Source: Actinocatenispora rupis
GTDB lineage: Bacteria > Actinomycetota > Actinomycetes > Mycobacteriales > Micromonosporaceae
Length of the DNA stretch: 64,000 bases
NCBI RefSeq assembly: GCF_016861975.1
Contig: NZ_BOMB01000021.1
Location: forward strand, 284,717 to 348,716
Direction: 5' to 3'
Below are positions 7,511 to 16,296 of this stretch, piece by piece. Position 1 is the stretch's first letter. Each line of letters starts with the position of its first letter. The position numbers were made by a program, and so were the translations under genes. The notes under the pieces were generated by a model. That model was not told the origin of the DNA and made no database searches. It saw nothing but the letters and a program-made list of their open reading frames with translations.

Positions 7511-8674
7511 TCAGGCCAGCCGGGTCGCCCCGATGTACCCGAAGGTGAAGTACGCGGGGACGACCTGCACCGGGATGCCGAAGTCGGCGGCCTGCACGAT
7601 CTGCCCGTGCCCGATGTACATGGTCACGTGGTGGATCCCGGACACCCGCCCGTTGTACGAGTAGAACAGCAGGTCACCGGGCTGGAGCTGGTCGGTCGAC
7701 GGATGCCACCCCTGCAGGTACTGGTACTCCGCGGAGTGCGGCAGCTCGATCCCGATCTGCTGGTACGCGTAGAGCGCGAGGCCGGAACAGTCGAAGCCGA
7801 CGGACGGGTCGGCCGCGTCCCACACGTACGGCTTGCCGAGCTGGGCGAGCGCCGCGCGGACCGCGACCATCGCCCCGCCACCGGAACCGCCCCGTACGTC
7901 GGCGGTGGCGGTGGCCGCGTTGCTCCGTTCGCTGGCGGCCGCGGCGGCACGGCGCCGTTCCGCCGCCGCCGCGGCCCGGCGTACCGAGGCGTTGTGGGCT
8001 TCGATCGAGTCGAGCTGGCGCTGCACCGACGCCCGGCGTGCCTTGAGATCGGCCACGGTGCGGGAGCGCTGCGAGACCGCCCGCTGCGCCGCCGTCTTCG
8101 CCGCGCCCGCCTTCCGCCGCGCCGCCTCCGCCACCCGGTACGCCGAGCGCGCGGTGCCCTCGGCGAGCACCGCCCGCCCCTTCGCCTGCCGGTACGTGCC
8201 GAGCGTGCGCGCCTGGTGGTTCCCGACGTACTGCAGGTAGCCGAGGTTGTCGAGTACGTCGGAGGGGCGGCCGCCGACGACCAGCGCCATCGCGCCGACG
8301 GTGCCGCCCATCTCGTAGTTCTGCCGGGCCATGGACCCGACCTCGGCCTGCTGCCGGTCCACCCGCCGCGCCGCGTCCCGGGTACGCGCCCGCGCCTTCC
8401 GGAGCGCGCGCTGCGCCCGCCCGGCGTCGACCTTGGCCCGCTCGTACTTCTCGATCGCGACGGACGCGTCGACGGACGCCTGCCGCAGGTCGGCGTCGGC
8501 CTGGGTGAGCCGGGCGCTGAGCCGGCCGACCTCGGCGGCGACGTCGTCCGTGGACCGGATGCCGTTCGGGGCGGCCGACGCGGGCCGGGCCACGGCGACC
8601 AGTCCGGCCACGAGCGCGACCACGAGGGCCCACCGGTGCCAGGAGCGGGACGAAGCCGAGCGAACGGTCGACAC
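7511..8674 (-). CDS. Secreted NlpC/P60 peptidoglycan endopeptidase (RipA-like)
   Basis: 387 aa. A Sec signal peptide ends at about ARPASA. Two long coiled-coil segments rich in Ala/Arg/Gln follow, then a C-terminal NlpC/P60 domain with catalytic Cys296 (FDCSGLALYAY), His in SGIHHVTMYIG and a third polar residue in GHGQIV. The coiled coil plus NlpC/P60 layout is that of RipA-type hydrolases, which cut the stem peptide during cell separation. The GTG at 8674 is chosen because GGGAGG lies 8 nt upstream; an in-frame GTG at 8698 lies before this site. No ydaO-type riboswitch was seen upstream. Confidence 0.92.
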   Translation of the reverse strand: MSTVRSASSRSWHRWALVVALVAGLVAVARPASAAPNGIRSTDDVAAEVGRLSARLTQADADLRQASVDASVAIEKYERAKVDAGRAQRALRKARARTRDAARRVDRQQAEVGSMARQNYEMGGTVGAMALVVGGRPSDVLDNLGYLQYVGNHQARTLGTYRQAKGRAVLAEGTARSAYRVAEAARRKAGAAKTAAQRAVSQRSRTVADLKARRASVQRQLDSIEAHNASVRRAAAAAERRRAAAAASERSNAATATADVRGGSGGGAMVAVRAALAQLGKPYVWDAADPSVGFDCSGLALYAYQQIGIELPHSAEYQYLQGWHPSTDQLQPGDLLFYSYNGRVSGIHHVTMYIGHGQIVQAADFGIPVQVVPAYFTFGYIGATRLA

Positions 8675-8775
8675 GGCGGACACCTCCCACGAGAGCACGT
8701 GGCACCAGTCAAGGTGGATCCCGCCCGGCCCGCTCCCAAGATCGCGGAATTAGCTCGATCGGGTGTCGAGCTTTC

Positions 8776-8791
8776 GTCGGACAGTACCGAC
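8776..8791. promoter_or_regulatory. Small dyad upstream of the NlpC/P60 gene
   Basis: GTCGG-N6-CCGAC, a perfect 5-bp-arm dyad in the 197-nt gap between the NlpC/P60 gene and the serine hydrolase gene. It lies about 100 nt upstream of the NlpC/P60 start in a region that is AT-richer than the genes around it. It could be an operator or part of a leader structure. Confidence 0.3.
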
Positions 8792-8871
8792 AAGATCACT
8801 CTTGGTACGAGGATTGCGGGCGGCTCGTCCCGTTCTGCGGGGACAACGGTCGCTCCCGAGAGCGATCCGGC

Positions 8872-10227
8872 TCAGCCCTCGGTCGCGGGGTCTCGGGTGA
8901 ACACGAACGTGGCGATGTCCAGCGCCCGCGGCGTCCCGTCCGGGGCGCGCAGGACGCGGAGCACCTCGCCGTCGTTCATGCCCGAACGGCAGCGCCACCG
9001 GTCCGTACCGTCCGGGGTGCAGCGCCACGGCGTCGCGCCCGGCGTCGTCAGCGCCCGGACGACCAGCTCGCCGTCCGCCCAACCCACCTCGTACTCCCGG
9101 CCCATCCACCACCAGCGGCCGGTCAGCGGCGCGACGTCCGCGGGCGGTTCGGTGCCGGGCCGCCACGGCGCCGGCGGTACCGGCTCGGCGTCGAGCACCG
9201 CGGTCAGCAGGTCCATGCCCAGCCCCGCGATCCCCGACCCCAGCATCGTGTACGCGTTCGCGTACGCGACGACGGCGGTGCGGCTCGGCCGGTGCACCGC
9301 CAGGACGGCGAGGTAGCCGGGCATCGAGCCGGTGTGCCCGACGTACACCCGGTCGCCGCGGCGCCACAGCTCGACGCCGAGCCCGTGCCCGGCGGTCCAC
9401 GACTCCAGGTCGCTGATCGTCACCGGCGCGCACATCTCGGTCATCGTCGCCGGGTCGAGTACCGGCCGGCCGTCCGGGCCGTTGCCCGCCGACGCCGGAT
9501 CCGCCAGGAACGCCGCCCACCGGCCCAGATCGGACACCGTGCTCCAGAGCTGCCCGGCCGGTGCCATCGCGCCCGCGTCGTGCCGCGGCTCCTCGCGCAA
9601 CGTCCCGTCGAACGGGTGCACCACGTACCCGCGGGCGAAGGGCTCCGCCGCCTGGTACGTCGTGCGCGCCATGCCCAGCGGCCCGAGCAGCCCCTCGCGT
9701 ACCTGGGTCCACCAGTCGGTGCCGGTGACGGCCGCCAACAGCGCCCCGAGCAGCCCGTACGCCAGGTTCGAGTAGTGGTAGCCCCGGTACGGCGGGCGGC
9801 TGAGCTTGTCCGCGGTCAGCCCGTCGAGCAGCGCCGCGACGTCGCCGCCGGCGGACCGCTCCCACCACTCGCCCTCCGGTTCGCGCTGCAGCCCGGACAC
9901 GTGCCCGAGCAGCTGGCGCACCGTGACGCCACCGACGGGAGTACCGGGGAGGTGGCGGTAGAGCAGGTCGTCGAGGTTGAGCGCGCCGGCGTCGCGCAGC
10001 CGCAGTGCAAGCGTCGCGGTGAGCGTCTTGGAGATCGACCCGATCCGGTACTGGGTGTCCGGTCCGGGCGCCGGTGTCGTGCCGGCGGCGGCGAGGTGCG
10101 CCAGCCGCCCGTTCCGTACCACGCCCGCGACCAGGGACGGGACACGTCCGGCCGCCTGCGCCTCGGCGACCATCGTGTCGATCCGCGCGGTCGTCTCGGC
10201 GCGCAGGGCGGTGGGTTCGCTGGGCAC
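8872..10227 (-). CDS. Beta-lactamase-fold serine hydrolase
   Basis: 451-aa member of the class C beta-lactamase/esterase superfamily. The nucleophile motif is S64-I-S-K67, the second motif Y152-S-N154, and the third H298-T-G in VGHTGSMPG. No signal peptide is visible, so it is more likely a cytoplasmic esterase or peptidase than a secreted beta-lactamase. A C-terminal lipocalin-like tail (PLTGRWWWMGREYEVGW) is seen in many members. The GTG start has GGAGAC just upstream. Its substrate is unknown. Confidence 0.9.
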   Translation of the reverse strand: MPSEPTALRAETTARIDTMVAEAQAAGRVPSLVAGVVRNGRLAHLAAAGTTPAPGPDTQYRIGSISKTLTATLALRLRDAGALNLDDLLYRHLPGTPVGGVTVRQLLGHVSGLQREPEGEWWERSAGGDVAALLDGLTADKLSRPPYRGYHYSNLAYGLLGALLAAVTGTDWWTQVREGLLGPLGMARTTYQAAEPFARGYVVHPFDGTLREEPRHDAGAMAPAGQLWSTVSDLGRWAAFLADPASAGNGPDGRPVLDPATMTEMCAPVTISDLESWTAGHGLGVELWRRGDRVYVGHTGSMPGYLAVLAVHRPSRTAVVAYANAYTMLGSGIAGLGMDLLTAVLDAEPVPPAPWRPGTEPPADVAPLTGRWWWMGREYEVGWADGELVVRALTTPGATPWRCTPDGTDRWRCRSGMNDGEVLRVLRAPDGTPRALDIATFVFTRDPATEG

Positions 10228-10344
10228 GGTGTCTCCTGTCGGCTCGACGGCGGCCGGACCGTACCACGTCGTCCCGGCGGTTCCCGGTCACGTCGCGGGT
10301 GCGGCGAGGTGTCATCGGGTGCCCGGGCATGTCACGATCGACGT

Positions 10345-10782
10345 GTGGCGGCGATCATATGGTTGGTCCTCGGCGTCGTCCTGGCGGTCGCCGAGGCGTT
10401 CTCGCTGAGCTTCGTGGCGATCATGGTGGCCGCGGGCGCGTTCGCGGCCGCGGGTGCGGCCGCGCTGGGTGCTCCCGTGCTGGTGCAGGGCGTCGTGTTC
10501 GCCGGGGTCACGGCGGCGGCGCTGTTCGCGGTGCGTCCGGTGATCCGGAAGTACCAGCGGGCGACGGGGCAGCCGGACGCCGAGCCGATGGGCATCGCGG
10601 CGTTGGAGGGCGCGGACGCGCTGGTGATCGAGTCGGTCGACGCGCACAACGGTCTGGTCCGGGTCTCGGGCGAGGAGTGGACCGCCCGTGCCTTCGACGC
10701 GACTCAGACGTTCGAACCTGGTGAGCGGGTCCAGATAATCAAGATCAAGGGCGCCACCGCCCTCGTATGGAGGATGCCGTAA
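10345..10782 (+). CDS. NfeD-like membrane protein
   Basis: 145 aa. Three hydrophobic helices fill residues 1-65, followed by a C-terminal OB-like beta domain (GIAALEGADALVIE...LVRVSGEEWTARAFD...FEPGERVQIIKIKGATALVW), the standard short NfeD layout. NfeD proteins act with SPFH proteins in membrane microdomains. Its TAA stop overlaps the ATG of the downstream SPFH gene by 1 nt, supporting translational coupling and a functional pair. Confidence 0.92.
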   Translation: MAAIIWLVLGVVLAVAEAFSLSFVAIMVAAGAFAAAGAAALGAPVLVQGVVFAGVTAAALFAVRPVIRKYQRATGQPDAEPMGIAALEGADALVIESVDAHNGLVRVSGEEWTARAFDATQTFEPGERVQIIKIKGATALVWRMP

Positions 10783-11975
10783 TGGAAGCGGTGCTCGGGG
10801 TACTCGTCGCGATCATCGTCCTGATCGTGCTGATAGTGCTGATCCGGTCCGTCCGGATCGTGCCGCAGCAGCAGGCGTACATCGTGGAGCGGCTCGGAAA
10901 GTACCTGAAGACGCTGCAGCCGGGGCTGAACATCCTCGCGCCCTTCATCGACCGGGTGCGTACCAAGGTGGACCTGCGCGAGCAGGTGGTCAGCTTCCCG
11001 CCCCAGCCGGTGATCACCTCCGACAACCTGGTCGTCTCGATCGACACGGTGCTCTACTTCCAGATCACCAACCCGGCCGCGGCGACGTACGAGATCGCGA
11101 ACTTCCTGCAGGGCATCGAGCAGCTCACGGTCACCACGCTGCGGAACGTGATCGGTTCGATGGACCTGGAGAAGACGCTGACCAGCCGCGACGACATCAA
11201 CCGCCAGCTGCGCGGGGTGCTCGACGAGGCGACCGGCAAGTGGGGCATCCGGGTCAACCGGGTGGAGATCAAGGCGATCGAGCCGCCGCCGTCGATCCGC
11301 GACTCGATGGAGAAGCAGATGCGGGCGGAGCGGGACCGGCGTGCCGCGATCCTCACCGCCGAGGGCCACAAGCAGTCGCAGATCCTGACCGCCGAGGGTG
11401 AGAAGCAGTCCGCGATCCTGCGGGCCCAGGGTGACCGGGAGTCCCGCGTACTCCAGGCCGAGGGCCAGGCGAAGGCCATCCGTCAGGTGGCCGACGCGAT
11501 CCACCGGGCCAACCCGGACCAGAAGCTGCTGGCGTACCAGTACCTGCAGACGTTGCCGCAGATCGCGGCGGGCCAGTCGAACAAGGTCTGGATCGTGCCG
11601 GCCGAGCTGACCCGTGCCCTGGAGGGCCTGGGCGGCGCGTTCGGCAAGATCATGGGCGGCAACACCGGCGACGGCGAGGAGTACGTGCCGGACGAGGAGG
11701 TCGCGCAGTTCGCGCCGGCAGCCGAGGCGGAGGCGGAGAAGGCCGCGCAGGCCGCCGCGGACGCCGCGTCGGAGGCGTCGGCCGAGGTGAGCGGGCCGAA
11801 CCAGGGCGTACCGCGGACCAACGAGCTGCCTGCCGGTGGCGTACCGGCGGACTCGGTGCTCGGTGTCCAGTCGGCGCCCGAGCCGGCCCCGGTCGAGGCG
11901 CCGGTGACGGGGCAGACGCCGCCGCCCGCCGGCGGGGTGTACCGGTCGCAGCAGCCGCCGAACGGCCAGCAGTAG
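10782..11975 (+). CDS. SPFH/band 7 protein (stomatin or QmcA type)
   Basis: 397 aa. An N-terminal membrane helix is followed by the SPFH domain (IVPQQQAYIVERLGKYLKTL; LREQVVSFPPQPVITSDNLVV) and an Ala/Glu/Gln-rich coiled coil with repeated ILTAEGxKQS units. It ends in a tail of about 100 residues rich in Ala, Pro and Gly that looks disordered. ATG 10782 is chosen because GGAGG at 10769-10773 lies 8 nt upstream; ATG 10767 is an alternative. It forms an operon with the NfeD gene and a strong terminator follows. Confidence 0.93.
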   Translation: MEAVLGVLVAIIVLIVLIVLIRSVRIVPQQQAYIVERLGKYLKTLQPGLNILAPFIDRVRTKVDLREQVVSFPPQPVITSDNLVVSIDTVLYFQITNPAAATYEIANFLQGIEQLTVTTLRNVIGSMDLEKTLTSRDDINRQLRGVLDEATGKWGIRVNRVEIKAIEPPPSIRDSMEKQMRAERDRRAAILTAEGHKQSQILTAEGEKQSAILRAQGDRESRVLQAEGQAKAIRQVADAIHRANPDQKLLAYQYLQTLPQIAAGQSNKVWIVPAELTRALEGLGGAFGKIMGGNTGDGEEYVPDEEVAQFAPAAEAEAEKAAQAAADAASEASAEVSGPNQGVPRTNELPAGGVPADSVLGVQSAPEPAPVEAPVTGQTPPPAGGVYRSQQPPNGQQ

Positions 11976-11987
11976 CAACGGATCCCC

Positions 11988-12022
11988 GCGGGGAGCGCGC
12001 CACCGGGTGGTGCGCTCCCCGC
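11988..12022 (+). terminator. Strong hairpin terminator of the nfeD-SPFH operon
   Basis: Two 17-nt arms (11988-12004 and 12006-12022) pair with one G-U wobble and share the core GGGGAGCGCGCCACC. It begins 12 nt after the SPFH stop. There is no T-run, as is common in high-GC actinobacteria. Confidence 0.8.
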
Positions 12023-12077
12023 GGCGTGTCCACCACGCCGCGCGCGGCGCGTCCGTACGGTGCGGTTGAATCGTCGG

Positions 12078-12899
12078 GTGTCGCATGTTCACCAGGCGCC
12101 GGGCGCCGTCCCGATCGACGACCCCGCCGACCCGCGGCTGGCCGACTACCGCGAACTGACGGACGTCGCGCTGCGCGTCCGGTACGAGCCGCCGCACGGG
12201 TTGTTCATCGCGGAGGGCGAGCTGGTGCTGCGTCGTGCGCTGCGCGCCGGGTACCGTCCCCGGTCGATCCTGGTCGAGACCAAGCGGTACGAGCAGGTCG
12301 CGGACCTCGCCGCGGACGCCCCGGTGTACACGGCGGGTCCGGACGTGCTGACCGCGGTGACGGGCTTCCACGTACACCGGGGGATCCTGGCGTCGTTCCA
12401 CCGGCGTCCGCTGCCGTCCGCGGCGGAGGTGCTGGCCGCGGCGCGCCGGGTACTGATCCTGGAGGACGTCAACAACCACACGAACGTCGGCGCCGTGTTC
12501 CGCGGCGCGGCGGGCCTCGGCATGGACGCGGTACTGCTGTCGCCGTCCTGCGCGGATCCGCTCTACCGGCGCAGCGTGCGCGTCAGCATGGGTGAGGTCT
12601 TCGCCGTCCCGTACGCGCGGCTCGACCCGTGGCCGGACGCGCTGGATCTGGTTCGTACCAAGGGATTCACGGTGCTGGCGTTGACGCCCGCGCCGGACGC
12701 GGTGCCCATCCAGGAGCTGACCGACGGGCAGCGGCGTCGCCCGGCGCTGCTGTTCGGCGCGGAGGGGCCCGGCCTCTCCGGTACGGCGCAGCGCCGCAGC
12801 GACGTCCGGGTACGGATCCCGATGCGCGGCGGTGTGGACTCGCTCAACGTGGCGGCGTCGGCGGCGGTGGCGTGCTGGGAGCTGTGTCGTACCGACTGA
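12078..12899 (+). CDS. TrmH/SpoU-family RNA 2'-O-methyltransferase
   Basis: 273 aa. The N-terminal substrate-binding part is followed by the SPOUT domain with its three motifs: VLILEDVNNHTNVGAVFRGA, PALLFGAEGPGL and VRIPMRGGVDSLNVAASAAV, which form the knotted S-adenosylmethionine site. The likely targets are rRNA or tRNA ribose positions. GTG 12078 (SHVHQAPGAV) is chosen; GTG 12060 would add six residues. Its last 56 nt overlap the end of the convergent kinase gene. Confidence 0.9.
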   Translation: MSHVHQAPGAVPIDDPADPRLADYRELTDVALRVRYEPPHGLFIAEGELVLRRALRAGYRPRSILVETKRYEQVADLAADAPVYTAGPDVLTAVTGFHVHRGILASFHRRPLPSAAEVLAAARRVLILEDVNNHTNVGAVFRGAAGLGMDAVLLSPSCADPLYRRSVRVSMGEVFAVPYARLDPWPDALDLVRTKGFTVLALTPAPDAVPIQELTDGQRRRPALLFGAEGPGLSGTAQRRSDVRVRIPMRGGVDSLNVAASAAVACWELCRTD

Positions 12900-13845
12900 C
12901 GATGCTTCGGTGCAGTACCAACGGATCCGGCGTGTCGGGCAGCGCGGTCGCGGCGAGCCACGCGGCGCCGGCCGCCCCGTGCCCCGCGCTCAGCACCGCC
13001 ACCCCGCCGAGAAGTACGGGAAGGTCGGTGCGGACCGCGTCGCCGATCGGCGTACCGGGGGCGACGACACTGCCGGACAGCACCACCGGCCCACCCGCGT
13101 ACGCCCCGGCCACGAGCGCGCACAGGTGCCCGGCGGCCCGCGTGACGATGTCCGCGGCGACCGCGTCGCCGGCCGTGGCGGCCTCGCTGACCAGCGGCGC
13201 CAGCCGGGCCAGCCGTACCGGGTGGGCGTGGTCGACGGCGGCGATCACGCGCTCGGTGTCCGTACCCGGGTGGGCCGGGTCGATGGCTAGGTGCGCGGCG
13301 ACCAGCTCGGTGAGCACGCCGGGCGGGCGTACGCCGTCGGTGACGGCGAGGAGCGCGCGGACCGCCTCGCGACCGAGCCAGTACCCGGCGCCGTCGTCGC
13401 CGAGCAGCCAGCCGTACCCGCCGGCGGCGCGCGCGGTGCGGTGCGCGGCGATGCGGGCGGCGGACGCTCCCGTACCGGCGATGAGGACGGCGCCGTCGGG
13501 GTCGGCGGTGCCCGCCGCGTACGCCACGTCGGTGTCGCCGACGACGCGCATCGGGCAGCGCAGCCCGGTGTCGCGCCAGGCCCGGTCGAACGTCTCCGCG
13601 ACCGCCGGTACGGCCAGGCTGTTGCCGCCGGCGAGACCGACGACGCCGAGTCGTACCGTCGCGGGGTCGTGGTCGCCGAGGGCTTCGCGCACGGAACTGC
13701 GCAACGCGTCGGCCGCCTGCTCGGGCGGATGCGCGAACGGGTTGCCGGGGCCGGCGCGTCCGCTGCCGAGGATCGTGCCGGACGTCGTCGCGAGGACGGC
13801 CCTGGTGGCCGTGCCGCCCATGTCGAGACCCAGGACCGCCTGCAT
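12844..13845 (-). CDS. BadF/BadG/N-acetylglucosamine kinase-family ATPase
   Basis: 333 aa of the ASKHA kinase fold. The phosphate-1 motif is LGLDMGGTATRAVL at the N-terminus and the phosphate-2/adenosine parts include VLIAGTGASAARI and GYGWLLGDDGAGYWLG, typical of NAG kinase-type proteins. ATG 13845 is supported by GGGAGAGG just upstream. It is divergent from the SIS-ngcEFG operon, which suggests it phosphorylates an amino sugar brought in by that importer. The last 56 nt overlap the methyltransferase gene on the other strand. Confidence 0.88.
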   Translation of the reverse strand: MQAVLGLDMGGTATRAVLATTSGTILGSGRAGPGNPFAHPPEQAADALRSSVREALGDHDPATVRLGVVGLAGGNSLAVPAVAETFDRAWRDTGLRCPMRVVGDTDVAYAAGTADPDGAVLIAGTGASAARIAAHRTARAAGGYGWLLGDDGAGYWLGREAVRALLAVTDGVRPPGVLTELVAAHLAIDPAHPGTDTERVIAAVDHAHPVRLARLAPLVSEAATAGDAVAADIVTRAAGHLCALVAGAYAGGPVVLSGSVVAPGTPIGDAVRTDLPVLLGGVAVLSAGHGAAGAAWLAATALPDTPDPLVLHRSIVSRYDTAPSTPPPPTPPR

Positions 13846-13953
13846 CGCCTCTCCCGGATGTCGGCGACGCGCCGAACGCGCCGAGTACGACGATCGTGCA
13901 CGGTACGCGCAGTCTCTGACAACGGTTGATCGAAAAGCGTTACGTTCGCGCAC

Positions 13954-13981
13954 TTGACATCATGGTTCGATAGATAAGAAT
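13954..13981 (+). promoter_or_regulatory. Likely promoter of the SIS-ngcEFG operon
   Basis: A perfect -35 TTGACA (13954-13959) is followed after 16 nt by AAGAAT (13976-13981) as a -10. It sits in a clearly AT-rich island (TAGATAAGAATCTTCAAAG) about 100 nt before the SIS gene. No classic DasR palindrome was recognised. Confidence 0.6.
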
Positions 13982-14079
13982 CTTCAAAGTCTCGGCGGAA
14001 GCCCCGCCGGGAAGCGCCGGATCGCCTAACCTCCCGTTGGCATGCACGGTGGTCGCGAACCAGGTAGGGGAGGAACCAC

Positions 14080-14832
14080 ATGACGGTGGACGGTGCGGCC
14101 TACGTGGCCGCTGTCCGCGAGGCGCAGGACCGGGTCATCGCCACTCAGAACGAGGGCGTGCAACGGGCCGCGGATCTGATCGTGGAAAGCCTGCGCGCGG
14201 GCGGTGTGATCCAGGCGTTCGGCAGTGGGCATTCCGAGGCATTGGCGATGGAGATCGCCGGCCGGGCGGGCGGACTCGTGCCCACGAACAAGATCGCGTT
14301 ACGCGACGTGGTCGTGTTCGGTGGCGAATCCCCGGACGTACTGTTCGACCACTTCCTGGAACGGGATCCGGCCATCGCGCACCGGATTCTCGACCTGGCG
14401 CCGATCGACCCCACCGACATCTTCGTGATCGCGTCGAGTTCCGGGATCAACGGTTCCACCGTGGAACTCGCCCGTACGGTCAAGGAACGCGGGCACAAGC
14501 TGATCGCGATCACCTCGTTGGACCACACGGCCAGGGCCGAACCGCGGCACCCTTCGGGGCAGCGGTTGTCGGACGTGGCCGACGTGGTGCTCGACAACTG
14601 CGCACCGTTCGGCGATGCCGTCCTGCCGCTGCCCGACGGCGGTTCGGTCGGTGCGGTCTCGTCGATCACCGCGGCATTGCTGGCGCAACTGATCGTTGCC
14701 GAAGTGGTATGCCGAATGATCCAGGCCGGCGAGCAACCGCCGGTGTACCTTTCCGCCAACGTCCCCGGCGGGGACGAGCACAACCGAATCCTTGAGGAGC
14801 GGTACGCCGGACGGATCCGACGCACCGCCTGA
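14080..14832 (+). CDS. SIS-domain sugar-phosphate protein (UPF0309 type)
   Basis: 250 aa with one sugar isomerase (SIS) domain: QAFGSGHSEALAMEIAGRAGG near residue 46 and IASSSGINGSTVELARTVKERGHKLIAITS near residue 115. Such proteins bind or isomerise phosphorylated amino sugars. It has GGAGG upstream, starts the ngcEFG operon and is 21 nt from ngcE. Together with the divergent kinase it would handle the imported sugar after phosphorylation; this link is inferred from gene order. Confidence 0.85.
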   Translation: MTVDGAAYVAAVREAQDRVIATQNEGVQRAADLIVESLRAGGVIQAFGSGHSEALAMEIAGRAGGLVPTNKIALRDVVVFGGESPDVLFDHFLERDPAIAHRILDLAPIDPTDIFVIASSSGINGSTVELARTVKERGHKLIAITSLDHTARAEPRHPSGQRLSDVADVVLDNCAPFGDAVLPLPDGGSVGAVSSITAALLAQLIVAEVVCRMIQAGEQPPVYLSANVPGGDEHNRILEERYAGRIRRTA

Positions 14833-14853
14833 CCAGCGAAGGCGAGGACCACC

Positions 14854-16296
14854 ATGAGTCCCGTTTCCGACGGAAGGCCGCACGACACCATGGATGAGAA
14901 CGCCAGGCCCGTGACTCGTCGGCGCCTGCTTCAGGGTTCGCTGGCCGCCGTCGCTGTCGCGCCATTGGGCGCCACACTCGCCGGTTGCGCCACGGGGGGC
15001 GGTTCGAACACCGCCAAGACCGGTAAGAAGTCGTCGACCAATCCGTTTGGTCTGGCGAAAGGCTCCGCGATCGACGCGGTGATCTTCAACGGCGGTTACG
15101 GGTACGACTACGTCACCTTCGCCGCCAAGGAAGTGGACAAGAAGTTCTCCACGAACTCGAAGGTCTCCCCGTCGACGAAGATCGCGCAGCAGTTGCAGCC
15201 GCGGTTCGTCGGTGGCAACCCGCCGGACCTGATCGACAACTCCGGCGCCAACGCGATCGGCTTCAGTACGATTCTGAAGAGCCTCTCCACGCTGGACGAC
15301 GTCTTCGAAGCGAACAACTACGAAGGCACCAAGATCGCCGACACGGTGTACCCGCACGTCAAGGACCCGGGCACGTTCGACGGCAAGTTCGTCGCGATGA
15401 ACTACGCGATGACGGTCTACGGCGTGTGGTACTCGGGCTCGCTGTTCGAGTCGAACGGCTGGACCCCGCCGAAGACGTGGGACGAGGCGATCGCGCTCGG
15501 CGCGCAGGCGAAGAAGAAGGGCAAGTACCTCTTCGTCTGGGGCAAGGAGGCCGCGACCTACTACCAGACGCTCGCGATGGACTCGGCGATCAAGGAGGGC
15601 GGCCCCGAGGTCCGCCTGGCGCTGGAGAACCTGAAGCCGAAGTGCTGGTCGGACCCGAACATCCAGAAGGTGTTCAAGGCCCTGGAGACCTGTGTCAGTA
15701 AGGGCTACTTCGTACCGGGCGGCGCGGGCACGCAGTTCACCGCGGCGCAGGCGAAGTGGAGCAACGACCAGCAGGCCCTGCTGTACCCGTCGGGTGGCTG
15801 GATCGAGAACGAGATGAAGAAGGCCACCAAGTCCGGGTTCCAGATGAAGGGCATCCCGGAGTTCACGATCACCAGCAGCTCGCAGATGCCGTACGAGACG
15901 ATCCGCAGCGCGGCCGGTGAGCCGTACGTGGTGCCGAGTACGGGCAAGAACCCGGCCGGCGGCAAGGAGATCATGCGGGCGATGCTGTCGAAGGAGGCGG
16001 CGACGAACTTCAGCAAGACGCGCCTCGCCCCGACCATCGTCAAGGGCCTGGTCCCGGCGGACGGCTTCGGCTCGACCGCGCTCCAGTCGCAGACCCAGAT
16101 GCTCGACAAGGCCGGCTCGAACGTCTTCAACTACCAGTTCGTGGACTTCTACGGGATCAACCCCGACATGCTGGTGCCGTGGAACTCGTTCCTGTCCGGC
16201 AAGATCGACGCGGCCGGCCTGACGTCCGCGCTGCAGAAGATCACCGACAAGATCGCGAACGACAGCTCGATCAAGAAGAACAAGGTCACTTCGTGA
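14854..16296 (+). CDS. ngcE: Chito-sugar ABC transporter lipoprotein NgcE
   Basis: 480-aa extracellular solute-binding protein. The N-terminus has a twin-arginine motif (TRRRLLQGS) and a lipobox (TLAGC), so it is probably exported folded by Tat and anchored as a lipoprotein. The mature part is a family 1 binding protein and resembles NgcE, the N-acetylglucosamine/diacetylchitobiose receptor of Streptomyces (aromatic-rich FNGGYGYDYVTFAAK and YPSGGWIENEM). Its TGA overlaps the GTG of the first permease. The sugar assignment rests on family resemblance. Confidence 0.88.
   Translation: MSPVSDGRPHDTMDENARPVTRRRLLQGSLAAVAVAPLGATLAGCATGGGSNTAKTGKKSSTNPFGLAKGSAIDAVIFNGGYGYDYVTFAAKEVDKKFSTNSKVSPSTKIAQQLQPRFVGGNPPDLIDNSGANAIGFSTILKSLSTLDDVFEANNYEGTKIADTVYPHVKDPGTFDGKFVAMNYAMTVYGVWYSGSLFESNGWTPPKTWDEAIALGAQAKKKGKYLFVWGKEAATYYQTLAMDSAIKEGGPEVRLALENLKPKCWSDPNIQKVFKALETCVSKGYFVPGGAGTQFTAAQAKWSNDQQALLYPSGGWIENEMKKATKSGFQMKGIPEFTITSSSQMPYETIRSAAGEPYVVPSTGKNPAGGKEIMRAMLSKEAATNFSKTRLAPTIVKGLVPADGFGSTALQSQTQMLDKAGSNVFNYQFVDFYGINPDMLVPWNSFLSGKIDAAGLTSALQKITDKIANDSSIKKNKVTS

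Noticed and set aside
8675..8871. c-di-AMP (ydaO) riboswitch upstream of the NlpC/P60 gene
   Set aside because: Such genes often carry this riboswitch in actinobacteria, but I could not find its conserved blocks on the minus strand; only a short dyad is present.
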